A DNA stretch of 64,000 nt from Phallusia mammillata (lineage: Eukaryota > Chordata > Ascidiacea > Phlebobranchia > Ascidiidae), in NCBI GenBank assembly GCA_003260075.1, contig QLIY01000465.1, positions 59,759-123,758 on the forward strand, in the 5' to 3' direction. Position 1 is the first letter of the stretch, and each line of letters opens with the position of its first letter. The notes under the pieces were generated by a model. The model had not been told where the DNA came from and ran no database searches. It saw nothing but the letters and a program-made list of their open reading frames with translations. Both the position numbers and the translations under genes were made by a program. This document shows, one piece after another, positions 1 to 12,900 of this stretch.

Positions 1-3000
1 CAAAAACAACCAGAAAAACCAGAAAAGCCTCAATACGTTGTATAACTTAGGTTTAAAGGTAAAAGCCACAGTTTTACTACATCATGGGCAAAAAACCGTA
101 ACTTTGGCGGTTTAGGCGAGGTTTAATACTGATATGTGGGGTAGATTAGAAGTAAGACTAATTGACTTCCGTGAAATCACAAATACCATTATCTACTTCA
201 CAATCGCCGAACCACACACAAACAGAAGCAGCCGAATAATCCCCGAACTTTGGACTTCGGCCTGTACGAGTAAAAGTTCTAAACCGGTTCTGTGTTAAAT
301 TTAGGCGTAAGTTGTGTAAATACGTAAGGGTAAAACTGTTTTAAGACAGGAGCTAATATTTCGTGGCACGTTTATCAAAATATACAACGAAACCGCCACA
401 ATTTCTAACATTTTGAACTAAATATCTAGGGATTTGGGGTTTACCACTGGGTCAACTTGGCCAATTGGTGCATTGCGTACCTTTAAGAACCAATCTTCCA
501 TGCACGTAAATTTGCATAGGTTTGTACCAGAGTCCAAAACGCGAAACAAATATGTTCTAAACTTTAGAACAAGTAAAGTTTTACAGCCTACTGAATTTAT
601 AGAGCACTTTCGATTGTACCCAATTTCCTCTGTGAAGGCGACCTGTATAGAACGTTGAATCGTCGTAGTAAAAATACAATTGCCAGAAAAGCTCTATAAA
701 ATTGATATTTTGCCTGGCAGCAATAGCTTGTACGAACAGAAATACCTTCTACTTCGTTTCTGCAGCAAAGCACCCCAGATATCCATGGCATGTAGTTGCA
801 AGCTTTTTGTTTGAATTCAGCCGAGCAGCAACTTGCATCAATTTTCCCCGTTCCAAAACACGACTGACTCCTGCTATTCTGGTGAGGACAATCGGCCCCA
901 ATGCCCGCCAAATCGTCCTGTAGAAGTAATAAAACGAGAAATTCAAGTCCCAATTCCGTTGGCATTTTGTACAAGGTTCGCAATACATGACTATAAGCGG
1001 GCCTGAAATTGAGACCCGAACCCGAAAGTACAAACCTGTAGCGAATTTTTGTAAAACAAGACCGAAAAGTTGTGTGAAGTCATGCCTATTCAAGTCGGTT
1101 CTGTTCATACTTAAGCCCGAACCCGGACTTACAACCTTGTTGCAATGATTGTTTTTTTTTAATCTGTGGCACATGTCGTACTGTTCACTTGTGCTGAATT
1201 TAGCGTTGCGCTTCATCCTTACCATTCGTACAGTTTTAAACAGTGTTTTTAAACGCGTCTAAACTTTTTTTTTGTGGCTAGCCGTCGTGCAATGTTTAAA
1301 GGCGTTTGGCAGTGGGCACCCATCATAAATTTTGCGCTATACACAAAAATATATCATTTTTTTGAACGTATTGGCTGCATGTTTTCTAGCTATGCAAATC
1401 ATGTCATTTTTTACTTTAAAGTAAGTGTAAGGGTTTAGATTGAATTCAATATGCTTTAACCTCTTTTGTTTCTTGTTAGTTAAAACTAGTTTTAAAAGAG
1501 CAGTTCGTTATGCAACAAAAGTTTTTCGGTTGTCTTGTGCTGGTATTTATGCGCACTTAGCCAAGCGTTGAGCACCAACGTTTGGGTTCAAATTAGACCT
1601 AACAATAAAAACGTTCGATAATTTTTTCGATTTGTTCGATACAGCGGCAGTACACGGTCAGAAATTTGGTCCTTAGCGAGAATTATACTGGGACCGTACG
1701 GCTTTATATGGCGACATTGTGGTTAAACACAGAAACTTAACATAACACATTTGCAGCGATTCCCCAAAATTAGAATTACAACCCAAGATTTCATGTTAAT
1801 GTTTCAACAATGTCGAGTTTATCTTTACCGAAAATTTTAACCCATATATGAACTTAACATGCCACGATGTTTTTTGTAATTCGAGCGATTTTCCTTGATT
1901 TCACATAGCGCTTATTGTAATGCTTTTTTTCGCAATTTTATTGCATGCAAAGTACAAAATAACACCATAGAACGAACCCCTAAGGGCATCACAAAGTGGG
2001 ACAGAGAACTGCTCTTTCAAATCCTTCTCAAAACTGTTCGGTAGTCCACAAAAATTCGCAGTAGCGACATTTCCAGTAAGTAAACGGAATCGTAAATATA
2101 TAAATCTAAAGATTAAAATCTGACTGCAAAAAAACCCAGTTACAGCGATTTGTATCTAAACGCACGTTGGACATTGCCCTCGTCCTGAGCGGTAGAGATT
2201 ATCACTCTGATTTTAAACACATCAACACATTAGGTAGCACCACGATGGAACGGATTAAGACAAAGTGACAACAAACAATACCAAATGTGCCGGTTCGTAT
2301 TTTTAATGCATCACTTTGACAGGCGTTAGGTACGCTTTGTGCCAACGAAAACAAAAACAAGCTCGGTACATCAGAAGCTCATGTCACCACGTGGATAAAC
2401 ATTATTAAAGGCCAGTAGTCAAGGTTACCACCGTTTTTTCCTACAAAAGACCGAAGTTATTAAATGTAAAAATTCAACAAAAATTTTGAATTAAGGTCAT
2501 TTAATCCCTATATCGTTAGATGCTGAAATAATCAGACAAACCAATTTAATAATGCAAAAAAATAGTTCAATTTGTTTAGACCCATTTTTCTGGGGATGGA
2601 CATTCTTCTATCAGGTTTTTGCGTTTTAGGTTATCTACATGGTAAATCTATTTATAGAACAGCGTTTAAGTTACCTCTTCAGGCGTGCATTGTCTGCATG
2701 TTCCAGAATTGTGAGCTGCGTTTATTGCGTAACAACCATCAGTGTGTGTCGCTTCGAACCAACTGATTGTTGAAAGAATGGCTGTGTCATTCCTAGAACA
2801 AAACAATTTCGTTCAATAATGTGTTAGAGAATAAAGTGCTTGGATTTTCTTTAGTCCAAAACCACACATTGAGTGTTTAAACTTTATTGAAACATCTTAA
2901 AAAGCATTTTGGAATTGTTTTAGAAATTTATTAAACCGTAATTTTAATCTATTGGCACAGATCTTTTTGTTAAGTTTATGATAAACAACCAACAGCTTTT

Positions 3001-3397
3001 AGGCTTTTTATTTACAGATGAAATGTATTTCCTAAACTTAAATGCTTAAAATTCTTCAAAAATTTCAATCTACAACAGTAGGAATATTATGTTTGGACAA
3101 ATTACCACAAACTAACATCTCCCTGATACTAAACGAACCGCAATTTCGCAAAACTTTTCAAAACGCCAGAGGCTTAAACGCTGAAACGTTGACTGACAGT
3201 TCCACTCAGCCGCACAAACACGTGTTGTTGGAAGGTCACGGAATTAAGACTCAAGGTCATGTTATATCCATGCGGGTTTACCACATATTGCATGTTACCG
3301 GCTTATTGCGTTTAAACAGAAAAGTGAATATAACAGCCCAAACAGACGTAAAGAGCGACATGCCTAATGTTAAAACGTTTCGGCAAATGCTCATTTT
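1..3397. other. No gene seen; AT-rich intergenic sequence
   Basis: No open frame here shows codon structure, a recognisable domain or a splice pattern; the longest overlapping frames (597-1225, both strands) lie over a degenerate dispersed repeat. I see only repeat remnants. Confidence 0.5.
601..745 (+). repeat. Degenerate copy of the hammerhead-like dispersed repeat
   Basis: The segment GAAGGCGACCTGTATAG near 632, then GCCAGAAAAGCTCTATAAA and TGCCTGGCAGCAATAGCTT, matches the block order of better copies at 16.6-16.85 kb. The core is mutated (the CTGATGA block reads CTGTGA), so this is an old copy. Confidence 0.6.
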
Positions 3398-3632
3398 AAA
3401 TATATGTCTCATTGGACTTATAAACCATGTATACTCTACATACATTGTACATATATTCTATACATTGTATAGTGTACCAAAGAGTATCCCTTTTAAACCA
3501 TGCAAGTCATATCTTCCCCCCCCCCAATATATGTCTCATTGGACTTATAAACCATGTATACTCTACATACATTCTATACATTGTATAGTGTACTAAAGAG
3601 TATCCCTTTTAAACCATGCAAGTTATATCTTC
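3398..3632. repeat. Local duplication joined by a C run (3516-3525)
   Basis: About 115 bp ending at 3515 is repeated after ten C residues, with small differences. It is best read as two unmerged contig ends or alleles across an assembly gap. The open frames here are not genes. Confidence 0.75.
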
Positions 3633-4470
3633 TAGTCATAAAGATGTATTTGTTTGTCGATAAATTGAAATACAACTTTTCGAAGCGCACTGATGGCAGA
3701 AGCCAGCAAGTAGGTTGGATTATGACGTCACACTCATTTAGCAGGATAGAACTTTTGAAAACAATTGAAACCTTCCACAACATTTCCACACACAATTCTT
3801 ACCATGAACAGATATGCCAGCCTTCGCTGCACAAGTTTGACTCCGCTACATGACCTCTCCATGACCCCTTACACGCAGACACATCTCTGTGACGTAACAA
3901 ACCGTCCTTCCGCCCATTGGAGCATCCGAAAGCTACGTCAGAAACGAAAATAGTTTATTTTTGAGAAAAAACAAATTGTTAAAACTGATTTCTACAAGGT
4001 TTTCGTCAAAACATTGATGATATACAGTTGTGTGTTCTTTCACAGAAATACTTTTAATTTGTATTCATAATTTTGCTTGTATTTAGCGTAAAAAGGAACA
4101 CTTACACACAACACATATTAAGGAACGTTTAAACCGTTTCTCTATTCATTCATTCATAATTGTATTCGTATAAGATACTGATTTCCCGCATTTCGTACTT
4201 TGTACAGGGAAAATTTTCCACTGCGACGTGAAGAACCAGAAAGCGTGGACTTTGGACTCTTACAACACCGGCTAAATGTCTCCTCTATGACGTAACAAAG
4301 TGGGTAATTCAGACGTGACGCTGGCGGTAAAGGTAATGACTAAGGGGAGGAATTTGTTCTAGAGTCGCGGTAAATCGCGCGAGTAACAGTGAATTCCGTG
4401 AACAGACAAGAATCGGACATGAAGAGACTTGCGTTGAGAAATAGTTCAACATTTTTCATAACCTTCACGT

Positions 4471-4650
4471 AACGGTGTAGCTGCAGCGCGTTTAGCCATT
4501 ATCCAGTAATTGTGCCCTCCACTTTTATGCTCTCCCTATAACGTTTTAACGTTGCGCAGCTTTTTCCGGCTTCGTGATTATTTTGGTGGAATTGTATCAC
4601 TAAGTTATAAGTTATGTTCTTTTGCTGAACGAAATAAACCCAACTCAACC
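4471..4650 (+). repeat. Dispersed repeat, 'TAGCTG-AGCGCGTTTAGCC' family
   Basis: The block GTAGCTGCAGCGCGTTTAGC, then CATAACGTTTTAACGTTGCG and a tail running into AATAAACCCAACTCAAC, recurs at 38.27-38.46 kb and 41.31-41.46 kb. It recurs in reverse orientation near 15.49-15.60, 27.50-27.57 and 52.49-52.58 kb. The consistent block order marks one transposed family, possibly a retroposon; I cannot name it. Confidence 0.6.
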
Positions 4651-4730
4651 TTGCGGTGAAGATACTGTTTGAAAGAGCGTGGATGGTTTTCGCAACATAT
4701 TAGGGGAATAACTCAAAAAAGCTCTTCTGG

Positions 4731-4826
4731 CAAATGTATTGCCAGTATCACCATTACCCTGATGAAGGCGACCGACATAGGACGAAACGTCGATAAAAAC
4801 GACACATTGGCCAGAAGATCATTACA
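4731..4826 (+). mobile_element. Hammerhead-like dispersed repeat, copy at 4.76 kb
   Basis: CTGATGA at 4759-4765 is followed by a stem II region and GAAACGTC at 4784-4791, which is the conserved-core order of a hammerhead ribozyme. Outside the core lie the family's usual flanks GCTCTTCTGGCAAATGTAT and GGCCAGAAGATC. Stem II is shortened by about three bases compared with the copy at 16.64 kb. Minimal hammerheads of this kind are known from Penelope-like retroelements; that assignment is inference. Confidence 0.5.
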
Positions 4827-5317
4827 AATGTCAAAATAGTATTTCTTGGAACAACAGTTTCTACATAGCGGATAAATTGTTTAGGCGACAAATATGGTAA
4901 AAAGTGGTCTACATTGAAACAAACTTAAAGGGCAGCACTTATATTTTTAAAATAAATTCCGGCCTGACAACAGTTTTAAGCTATTGCTTTTATTTGTTGC
5001 TAAATTCAAGTAACTTAACTTCGAAAGAATTACATGAGAAAGGTTACAAAGAAATCGACCTTTGTACGCTAATTAGAGTGGATTATATTACGACTTTGGA
5101 TTAATTATTTATAACGTAAGCCATTAAGTTGGATACGGGACCGACTAACTGGATTTTCCGTCACTTGCAATGCTGAAATAAATAAAAACTGGCGGAGATC
5201 GCATAAAGTTACACGGGCCTTAACATGCTGCTATGCAACAGTAATTCTCAATGTCGAGTCCGCCTACACCGCATGAATAACAAAAAAATGACTGTTCAAC
5301 CTTATTTAACATGTCTT

Positions 5318-5384
5318 TTGCTGCCAGGCATAATATTAAGTTTATAGAGCTCTTCTGGCAAATGTATTTTTATTCCGACGTTAT
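5318..5384 (-). repeat. Tail fragment of the hammerhead-like repeat
   Basis: CTGCCAGGCATAATATTAAG then AGCTCTTCTGGCAAATGTAT and TATTCCGACGTT match the flank and start of the 16.6-16.85 kb copy. The ribozyme-like core itself is cut off here. Confidence 0.6.
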
Positions 5385-6966
5385 TTAACATGTTAATAAA
5401 GTCCCTTGATGGCTGTGCTGAGGCAATTATTATTAGTGGAACTGAAAGTGTTGAGAATCATTTGCTTTGAAATTTGACTATTGTTTTTTAATAGGGCGTC
5501 ATTTGGCAAAGATTAGTATTGAGAACATATCGGTATCTGAAACACACTATACGTTTGGAAAATGGTCATCGCTTTGGTGGTGTTTTGCTTTGTTTTTGCA
5601 GTTTTATTTTTGTTGAGAACATTTATATGTCTTGAAATTGGGAAATGGAATGAGAAAGTCGCATTGTTTTGAGACAAATTAAATCAGCAGATCGATCTTT
5701 GCGTTATACGTCAACATATTTATCAATGAAAAATCGATGTCTAAAGTCCAATTTGAAACGACTTGTATTGTTTACGTTAGTTGGTGATCAACCAAAAATC
5801 TGATCTTTCTGTGGTCACAACCGGAATTCCGACCCAAACACTTTAAGTGGAACCGGAAGTGACCAAAAACCACAAAGTGAAAGATTGTGGCGATTGTTTG
5901 TCGCGATTTAAGTGTTTTTGGCAGTTTTTGTTGCAAATTGAAGCAAAAACATAAACAAGATTGTACATGAGTGATGTGGAAAAATTCTACAGCCTATTTT
6001 TTTATTTTTGTAATTGTTTGTAACTTTTGTAAACAGTTTTCATTTTTTCGCATGCGACTGTTTATTTGCAATCATGAAAATTCGAAAAGATTGAATGATA
6101 ATTTCACGTTTATTGCTTTGATTAAGTATTTAGTTAAATAGCATTGATATGTGATAATTTGACTTGCCCAAAACGTTGAAACAAGCCCGCTGACAGAAAA
6201 TAAAAACAAGAAACTTTTTTAATTTTCCCTGTCATTGCATTAGAAGGTTGGTATCTATTATGAAAGACAAAATGGAATCTAAATGTTAATCGGAATTCCA
6301 TTATCATTGTCTTGTTTGGTCACCCCAACTATGACGCAACAGGTCAATCACGTGATCTCTCTCGTCAAAGCGAAGACGTTCGGACAGTTGTAACGTTTTG
6401 TTTCAAAATATCCGGTTTCATGTTGTAGAATTGTTCGAATGAAGAAATCCTAATTTCAAGCGAAGTTGCGAAACAACTCGTAGTGGGCGTTAACCGATTG
6501 CCGAGCTGTGATTGGTCGAAACACGCCGTATTTGTGAATTTAGTATCTGTGACGTAAAACTGCGTCTTAGTTGGCACTTAATAAAGCAGTCAGTTGGAAC
6601 ATTCATTCATTCGATGTTTTGTCTACAAAGATCTTTCTTGTGTCAAGTTGAACGCGATTTAACAAAGTAGCCTAAACTTTCCACTACAAAACGTCAAGGT
6701 CAAATTTGCAAACAAATTGTTCTTAGCCACACAAGCATTACAGCGTGTAATATGATATGGATGGACTTTTTTAGGGATGGGTTTGAATATTTTGCCTTTT
6801 CTTAAAACATAACACGAACGGCTAAATACGGTAAAATACTCGATAATATTTCAATCGCATTTTAAGGTGAATTGCGCCATATTCTAAACACCGCATTTTA
6901 GAGTTTGTGAAGATTCATGTTACGCCGTTGGCAAAAAAAGAAACACATTTTACAAACTTCTCTTAC

Positions 6967-7060
6967 TTTTCGGGACGTGCACACGAAATTTTCCTTCCGT
7001 TTCTATGACAACGCTGGCGAGCAGCGTCGCTATGACGACCATCCTCAGCGCCACGACCAT
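6967..7060 (-). CDS. Possible first exon of a secreted protein (weak)
   Basis: Read on the minus strand from ATG at 7060, 31 codons encode a short hydrophobic leader (VVIATLLASVV) followed by TEGKFRVHVPK. The reading then meets a good donor (GTAAGA) in phase 1, a common arrangement for signal-peptide exons. I could not find a convincing second exon downstream on the minus strand, so this may be chance. Confidence 0.18.
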
Positions 7061-10000
7061 GATTTCTTCGTTTTTGTAAAAATTCTCACGCACACCCGGA
7101 AGTTCTCGACGAAGAACAAACGAACAAAGACACAATTCCAAAAAAGCTTTATGACAAGACAAATATTTCAACTCTGCAAATTGGCAATAAAAAGATAAAG
7201 GTACACGTTTGTAAAATATTACGTCCATTTTAAAAATATATATCTAAACCAGTAAAAATGCCCCACGAAGAAAAAAAACATAAATTAGCTAAGATGAAAA
7301 AATGCAAACATCGTGGCTTTGATATGACAGCTAACAATCTACAATCGCTCATCGTCATTATCAACGCTCAAACGAGTAACAAAGCTCTTCTCTGTTTCCC
7401 ATAGACTACACACAAGAGTCCTTGTAACGTCACAGAGCAACTACACACAGTTCCTTATGACGCAACAAGTTCAATATTACGTTATCGGTTGCTACAACAC
7501 ATTTTCACCACTGTAGACAGTGAGATACTGGCTCATGGGAAAGTCAATAGGGTGAAGCGTTGAGAGTGTATTTCGGGGAACCATTGACATCTGTATGTTA
7601 TGTTTGCACTACATGTCCCACCTCTACGTAGTGTGAAACTGAATAACACATTTGCACATTTCTTGACAGGTGGGCTTCAACGTGCTGAATTGTAACAGTT
7701 TTGCAATACAAGAACGGTCCTCATTGTGTCTGGCAATTTTGTGTTTAGTAAAGAAAGATTATTTTACGACTCGCTTGTTTATTTTCAGCGGAGCATATTA
7801 AGGATCCATACTCAAATATATCGATGCCAATACGTTTTACCGGTTTCTTAGAACGTGCACACAATACACGACTTAAACAAAATTCGTCACAAAACGCACA
7901 AACTTTCGGTAATTTTCCCGTTCGTTTATGACGTAAAATCGAAAGTAATCGAACGTTGTAACAATGCAAATCGGATGGATGCACGCCAGGAGGCCGGTGT
8001 AACGGTTGGGGCTCTTGTTTAGGTACCAGCGCAGTTTGATGGATGTTCAACAGCTGGCAAGCCTTCGTTGGCATTTACTCGATAACCTTGTGTAAGATTA
8101 CACGGGTGTGCATGCTCGTCGCCTTTGCTGGAACACAACACAAATGTAAGATACCTGTGTTCCCCTGAGCAAGAAACTTAAGCGGCAATGCTCCAACCCA
8201 GTGGCACCTGATGGGTTGACCTAATTTAAAGTAAACGTCTTTATAAGTTCAACTGATTCGAAGCATGATGTTTTTTTTAATGTATTGTCTACGCCACGGG
8301 ATATTTCTTACATGCAAAATTGTTTAAACTTCTTTATAAGCATTGAAAAAAATCGATCAAAAAAGATTACAACAAACAGTCGGGCACAAACGACGCAACA
8401 TAGTTAAACAACACAAAGGTTTTACGGCTATTCATTCCAGTTACAACGCGATATCCACTTGAAAACAATGTTGTCATATTTCCGTTGCTCAAAACTATCC
8501 CAAAATCCCAAAAGTGCTTGTGAATTCAAATGTACGAATGAACAGCGTCAACTCAACACAAAAACGCTTTAAACTTTTATTTACATCCACTTACACAGAT
8601 TTCACACCTGCAATTCGCGACATTTGCAAACAAAGAGAGTCAAGTTTTAGCAGATTAAACTGAATGACATATGGTAACAGGTTGTAACGGTACAGCCGTT
8701 TCTGCGAAAAGTCCCAAAATAGCTCAAGTCTGAAGATTCGCTTGACTTAATAGGCAAGTTTAAAAACCCACAAAATTTGCTACAAACTCTTCACTACAAT
8801 GTTTTGCGATACACCGTGTTTGCTTTACTTTTATTATTGCGGTTTACGATTTGATTTCTACAACTTTAAACTATTTCCCAGTAATTTTAACTTACTTAGT
8901 TATCCGAAAAAGATAAAACCACAAAGGTACTAAACCACCCCAGCCCCTAATTTCTACCATTGAGTTTCACCAAACAATTAAACAATTCGAAATACCACAA
9001 AGAACCACTATGACGCATTGAATCAAACCTACAGGAGAAACGTACCTTAACGACTGGTAGCAAAGAGAGAAAAAAAAAACATTTGTACACGCAGGATCAT
9101 CATAAAAACCTTCGCACTGTTCAGCTGCTACTGTTAAGTCACTACTCACTGCTGCCAACAAAACTCAACCGTTTCAAGAGTTAACAATTGCATGCAAACT
9201 GACGCTGGTCTAACTGACAGGCGAAATGCAAGCAAAATGTTTAATCGCCAATGCTGAGATTTGGTTTTATTCTGAACATTTTTTATACAGTTGAAACACA
9301 CGTCTAAACATCGAGCTTGAAAAACTTAGTGTTGATTGTTTAGATCATGTTTACTGTTGAGCTGAAACCTGGCTATACCAAATTTAACCATGTCCACACA
9401 AAAGAAACGTGTTACGTTGTATACGTTTTTGCCAAACCAAACATAAACTCCAAGCAACAAGCTGTCAACCTTATTCTGGGAAACCAACCTTGGCAATGCC
9501 GAGGTTCGGCAGTTCCAACGCAAATAAACTGAGCGAACACGCGGCCGCAAGTCACAACTAGTAAAGCTGCGTCGTAGCGGTGTGCGATTTGGACAAAGGC
9601 CAACAGCGACATTCAGAAGAAGAACGCCTCGCGCCTTCTTTTCGTGCGCAGAGCAAACACAAGATTCGCTTTGTATTGGAAAGGAGGCTGCTGCCTTGTG
9701 CGTTGGGCAAATCGAGTTGTTAACTGTTACACCTCGTGTTACACTTAACAAGTGGAGGTGTGTACAAATACGCGCCCCGATAAGTTGTTTTGTTGCTGTT
9801 GGCTTTGCAAACTACTAATTTCCAAGGACTACATTAAAAGAATGTTTTCTTATACTGCAGAGCTTTGTTCTATTTTGAGCACAACACAAGAATAGTAAAA
9901 GTAAAAACTGATTGCATTAACTTTTTGCAATCGGGTTTCTGCCACAATCGACGTTTTTGTGATTATGTTCTTAATTAAAACCAAACCATTTAAAAATAGG

Positions 10001-10297
10001 GTTACACCACATCTACTCTCGATGTGAAACACACTTTTAAGTATCAACTTTTACATGTTTTGGGCAAGCAATACTTGGATGAGCGATTCATGAGTACATT
10101 TTAGTACCACGTCGCAATTATCTTTGACAACATAAACTGGGAAACATATCCTGTTTAAACAAACGTACAATGAGTTGCGCTTGCAGTAAACAAAACTTGC
10201 TCGTGCGAAGCAATTCACGCAAACCGTTTTCTAAACTTGTGCCTTAAAGAGTTTGTTCCAACTAAATCATTAACGTCTGCACTCAACTTGCATTCGC

Positions 10298-11101
10298 TGT
10301 GACAAACTAAAGCTATATATATGGACGGTAATTTACCATTACATAATCCTACATGTACTATCCACTGGTGCAAAGAAGTTTAGTTTAAAAATAATTGAGC
10401 AGAGAAACCTTTTTTTCGATCAAATTAGAGGTATGAATTTGCATTTTAGTTTTATTAACATCTTCTTTATGTGCATCACATACTTAAATAAACTTTCATA
10501 TGCTGTAATAATGCTATATAAGGTAAATTTGGCATGAAAACAACTTTTACTAGCTGCGTGGGTGTTGTACGACTGTTTGAGTGGTTACGGCGAGTTCTGC
10601 TTTCCAATGAGTAGGCGTTTTAATGCGGGGCTGTTTTCCTAATTGGTTAAAGGGTGACGTTACGTCTGATGAAAGTTTTTCTGCAACCTCAGTTGCACCA
10701 AAATGTGCCCCCCCCCCTGTGACAAACTAAAGCTATATATATGGACGGTAATTTACCATTACATAGTCCTACATGTACTATCCACTGGTGCAAAGAAGTT
10801 TAGTTGACAATAATTGAGCAGAGAAACCTTTTTTTCGATCAAATAAGAGGTATGAATTTGTATTTTAAGTTTATTAAAATCATCTTTATGTGCATTACAC
10901 ACTTAAACACACTTTCATGTGGTGGAATAATGCTTTATAAGGCAATTTTGACATGAAAACAACTTTTACTAGCTGCGTGGGTGTACGACGAGTTCTGCTT
11001 TCCAATGAGTGGGCGTTTAATGCGGGGCTGTTTTCCTAATTGGTTAAAGGGTGACGTTATGTCTGATAAAAGTTTTTCTGCAACCTCAGTTGCACCAAAA
11101 A
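10298..11101. repeat. Local duplication (~400 bp) joined by a C run (10708-10717)
   Basis: The segment starting TGTGACAAACTAAAGC is repeated after ten C residues with several substitutions and small indels, at an allele-like level of divergence. It reads as unmerged haplotype copies across a gap rather than a true tandem repeat. Confidence 0.8.
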
Positions 11102-11210
11102 GTGGAACATATTGAAACGCTGGTAGTTCATGGTAGTTGTTTGCAAACAACATATTTTTAATTATCTATTTTGCAAACAACATATTTTTAATCCAATGTA
11201 ACTAAAACGC

Positions 11211-11354
11211 ACTACACAATACGCATTTTTGCATATCAAAGCAAAGCAAGAATTAGGCTGCAGACAGTGCACGCTGCCCCCCCCCCCACTACACAATACG
11301 CATTTTTGCATATCAAAGCAAAGCAAGAATTAGGTTACAGATAGTGCACGCTTT
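11211..11354. repeat. Local duplication joined by a C run (11277-11287)
   Basis: About 65 bp beginning ACTACACAATACGC appears on both sides of the C run with a few mismatches. It is of the same assembly-gap type as the others. Confidence 0.75.
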
Positions 11355-11454
11355 TTCGACCTATAAGGCCTCATCATTGCAGATGGTGACAAGAGATTGG
11401 CCGGATTGGTGAGGTAGATGGCTACCCTTGGATGGTAGATAGACAGGTGGGTCG

Positions 11455-11525
11455 TATTGGCTAGTAAAGCCATCCAACGGCACTCCAGTTTGTTGGGAGT
11501 GACAGCCTTAAAATCCATGCCTCAC
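11455..11525 (+). repeat. Dispersed repeat shared with 60.66-60.73 kb
   Basis: CATCCAACGGCACTCCAGTT, TGTTGG and CATGCCTCACC occur in the same order at 60670-60728. The family is unknown; no coding content is apparent. Confidence 0.55.
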
Positions 11526-11886
11526 CAATTCTGTTCGATGCCACAACTGGACATAAACCACAGAGGTAAAGCAAGATTGTTTATGAAACAGCACACGGCT
11601 GTGAATGGGCGTTTTGAAAACGGGTTCCGTTCCCAAAGCGTAGACATTTTATCGTTGGAAATTCCCGTTGGGTTAACAATGACGTTATGTCTAAAACGGG
11701 TTTGACTGAAGTGCGTGGTGCAATGGGGATTTGGTGGGTATGAAGGGGCTCTTTTTAATAAACTCACAGTAACAAGTGAAGTCAAATTTAAGAATGACAC
11801 AAGCTGTCAAAACGTTATGTTTTACACCAACAAATTGACTTGCTTGTTTCTGGTTAGCCCTCATCGTGTTGAACTGTATGCGAAAG

Positions 11887-12114
11887 AAACTTGACCAAAT
11901 AGCATGCAATAAGTATGTATTGTTAGAGTATATTCATAGCTATAAAACCTTTTTACTTTAGCTCGACATATCAATATCATTTTTATCCAAGAAACCCCCC
12001 CCCCCAAACTTGACCAAATAGCATGCAATAAGTATGTATTGTTAGAGTATATTTATAGCTATAAAACCTTTTTACTTTAGCTCGACATATTAATATCATT
12101 TTTATCCAAGAAAC
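11887..12114. repeat. Local duplication joined by a C run (11995-12005)
   Basis: About 108 bp beginning AAACTTGACCAAATAGC is present on both sides of the C run and differs at only a few positions. Confidence 0.75.
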
Positions 12115-12480
12115 TCTGTCTTTTTCATGACTTTGTTACACTAACAAATCGTGGGCGTTTCTTTGTTAATTTACATGTCTAAGTGGTCTGAGGGAATGAT
12201 CAAAAGTGTAAATGATGCTACGTTGTATATTTGCTTAATCAGAAGAATTACTGATAGTAGGAAATTAAAAATTGGTGAAAAATATGCAAAGTTGAATTGC
12301 AACACGCGTTTTTGTTCAAATACGTGCAAATTTAATTAGATTTTAAACCTTATGCACCTGCACTCGCTATTTACGATGGCAGAGTGTGCACAGTCACCTA
12401 GAATCAATAAATCCATCAACCGAACAGTCTGCAAATACGAGAAGCCTGCGTGGGCTTTTAAAAGCGGAACGGCTGTTGCG

Positions 12481-12482
<2 letters not shown>

Positions 12483-12543
<61 letters not shown>
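12483..12543. other. 61-base C run, probably a sized assembly gap
   Basis: A pure C run produces long polyproline and polyglycine frames on the two strands (12336-12774). It is one of the longer members of the C-run series and is most simply a gap written as C. Confidence 0.7.
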
Positions 12544-12719
12544 ATGATGTATTGGCGGGATTGTAAGGTCTGGTGCAACTCTAAATTAAAAACTATCTCC
12601 TGGTATTGGGCCATATGGAAAACTTGGTGCAATGATAACATGCAACAAAAAAACGCCAGAAAAGTTCTGGACAAACTCACATACTTTAGTTCAACTCTTG
12701 AAACTGGTATTAATTTAGC

Positions 12720-12800
12720 AGTGATTGAAAGAATAAATCATTGTACGCCAGGCCTATTGAAGACGTCATCCTGAATCCGTCGTTTACCAAGCATTCACAC
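12720..12800 (-). mobile_element. Fragment of the tRNA-derived SINE
   Basis: TTGTACGCCAGGCCTATTGA followed by a form of ACCAAGCATTC matches, in reverse, the body of the SINE seen in full at 30.8 and 55.9 kb. The tRNA-like head is absent. Confidence 0.6.
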
Positions 12801-12900
12801 ACAGTGTTTTTTAAAGGTGTTTTGGAACCCCCCCCCCGTCATCCTGAATCCGTCGTTTACCAAGCATTCACACACAGTGTTTTTTTAAAGGTGTTTTGGT
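12765..12900. repeat. Local duplication joined by a C run (12828-12837)
   Basis: GTCATCCTGAATCCGTCG and the following ~45 bp occur on both sides. A further C run at 12966-12975 interrupts a second repeat, whose reverse copy lies at 45.33-45.48 kb. Confidence 0.7.

Larger units (their letters stand above)
3642..10297. other. Gene-poor stretch with scattered repeats
   Basis: Apart from the repeat copies and the weak signal-peptide-like exon listed separately, I see no supported gene. Many short frames on both strands (6365-6577, 7745-8074, 8967-9161, 9326-9818) lack splice consistency or recognisable motifs. Confidence 0.45.

Noticed and set aside
7745-8074. 109-codon minus frame with a Cys-rich end (CAFCDEFCLSRVLC)
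   Set aside because: It looks slightly coding-like, but I found no partner exons and no recognisable zinc-binding spacing.
9326-9818. Overlapping frames of 141 (minus) and 78 (plus) codons
   Set aside because: Neither has splice links, domains or a signal; overlapping long frames in a locally less AT-rich patch are expected by chance.
12336-12774. Polyproline/polyglycine open frames on both strands
   Set aside because: They are created only by translating the 61-base C run; the flanking frames have no coding features.
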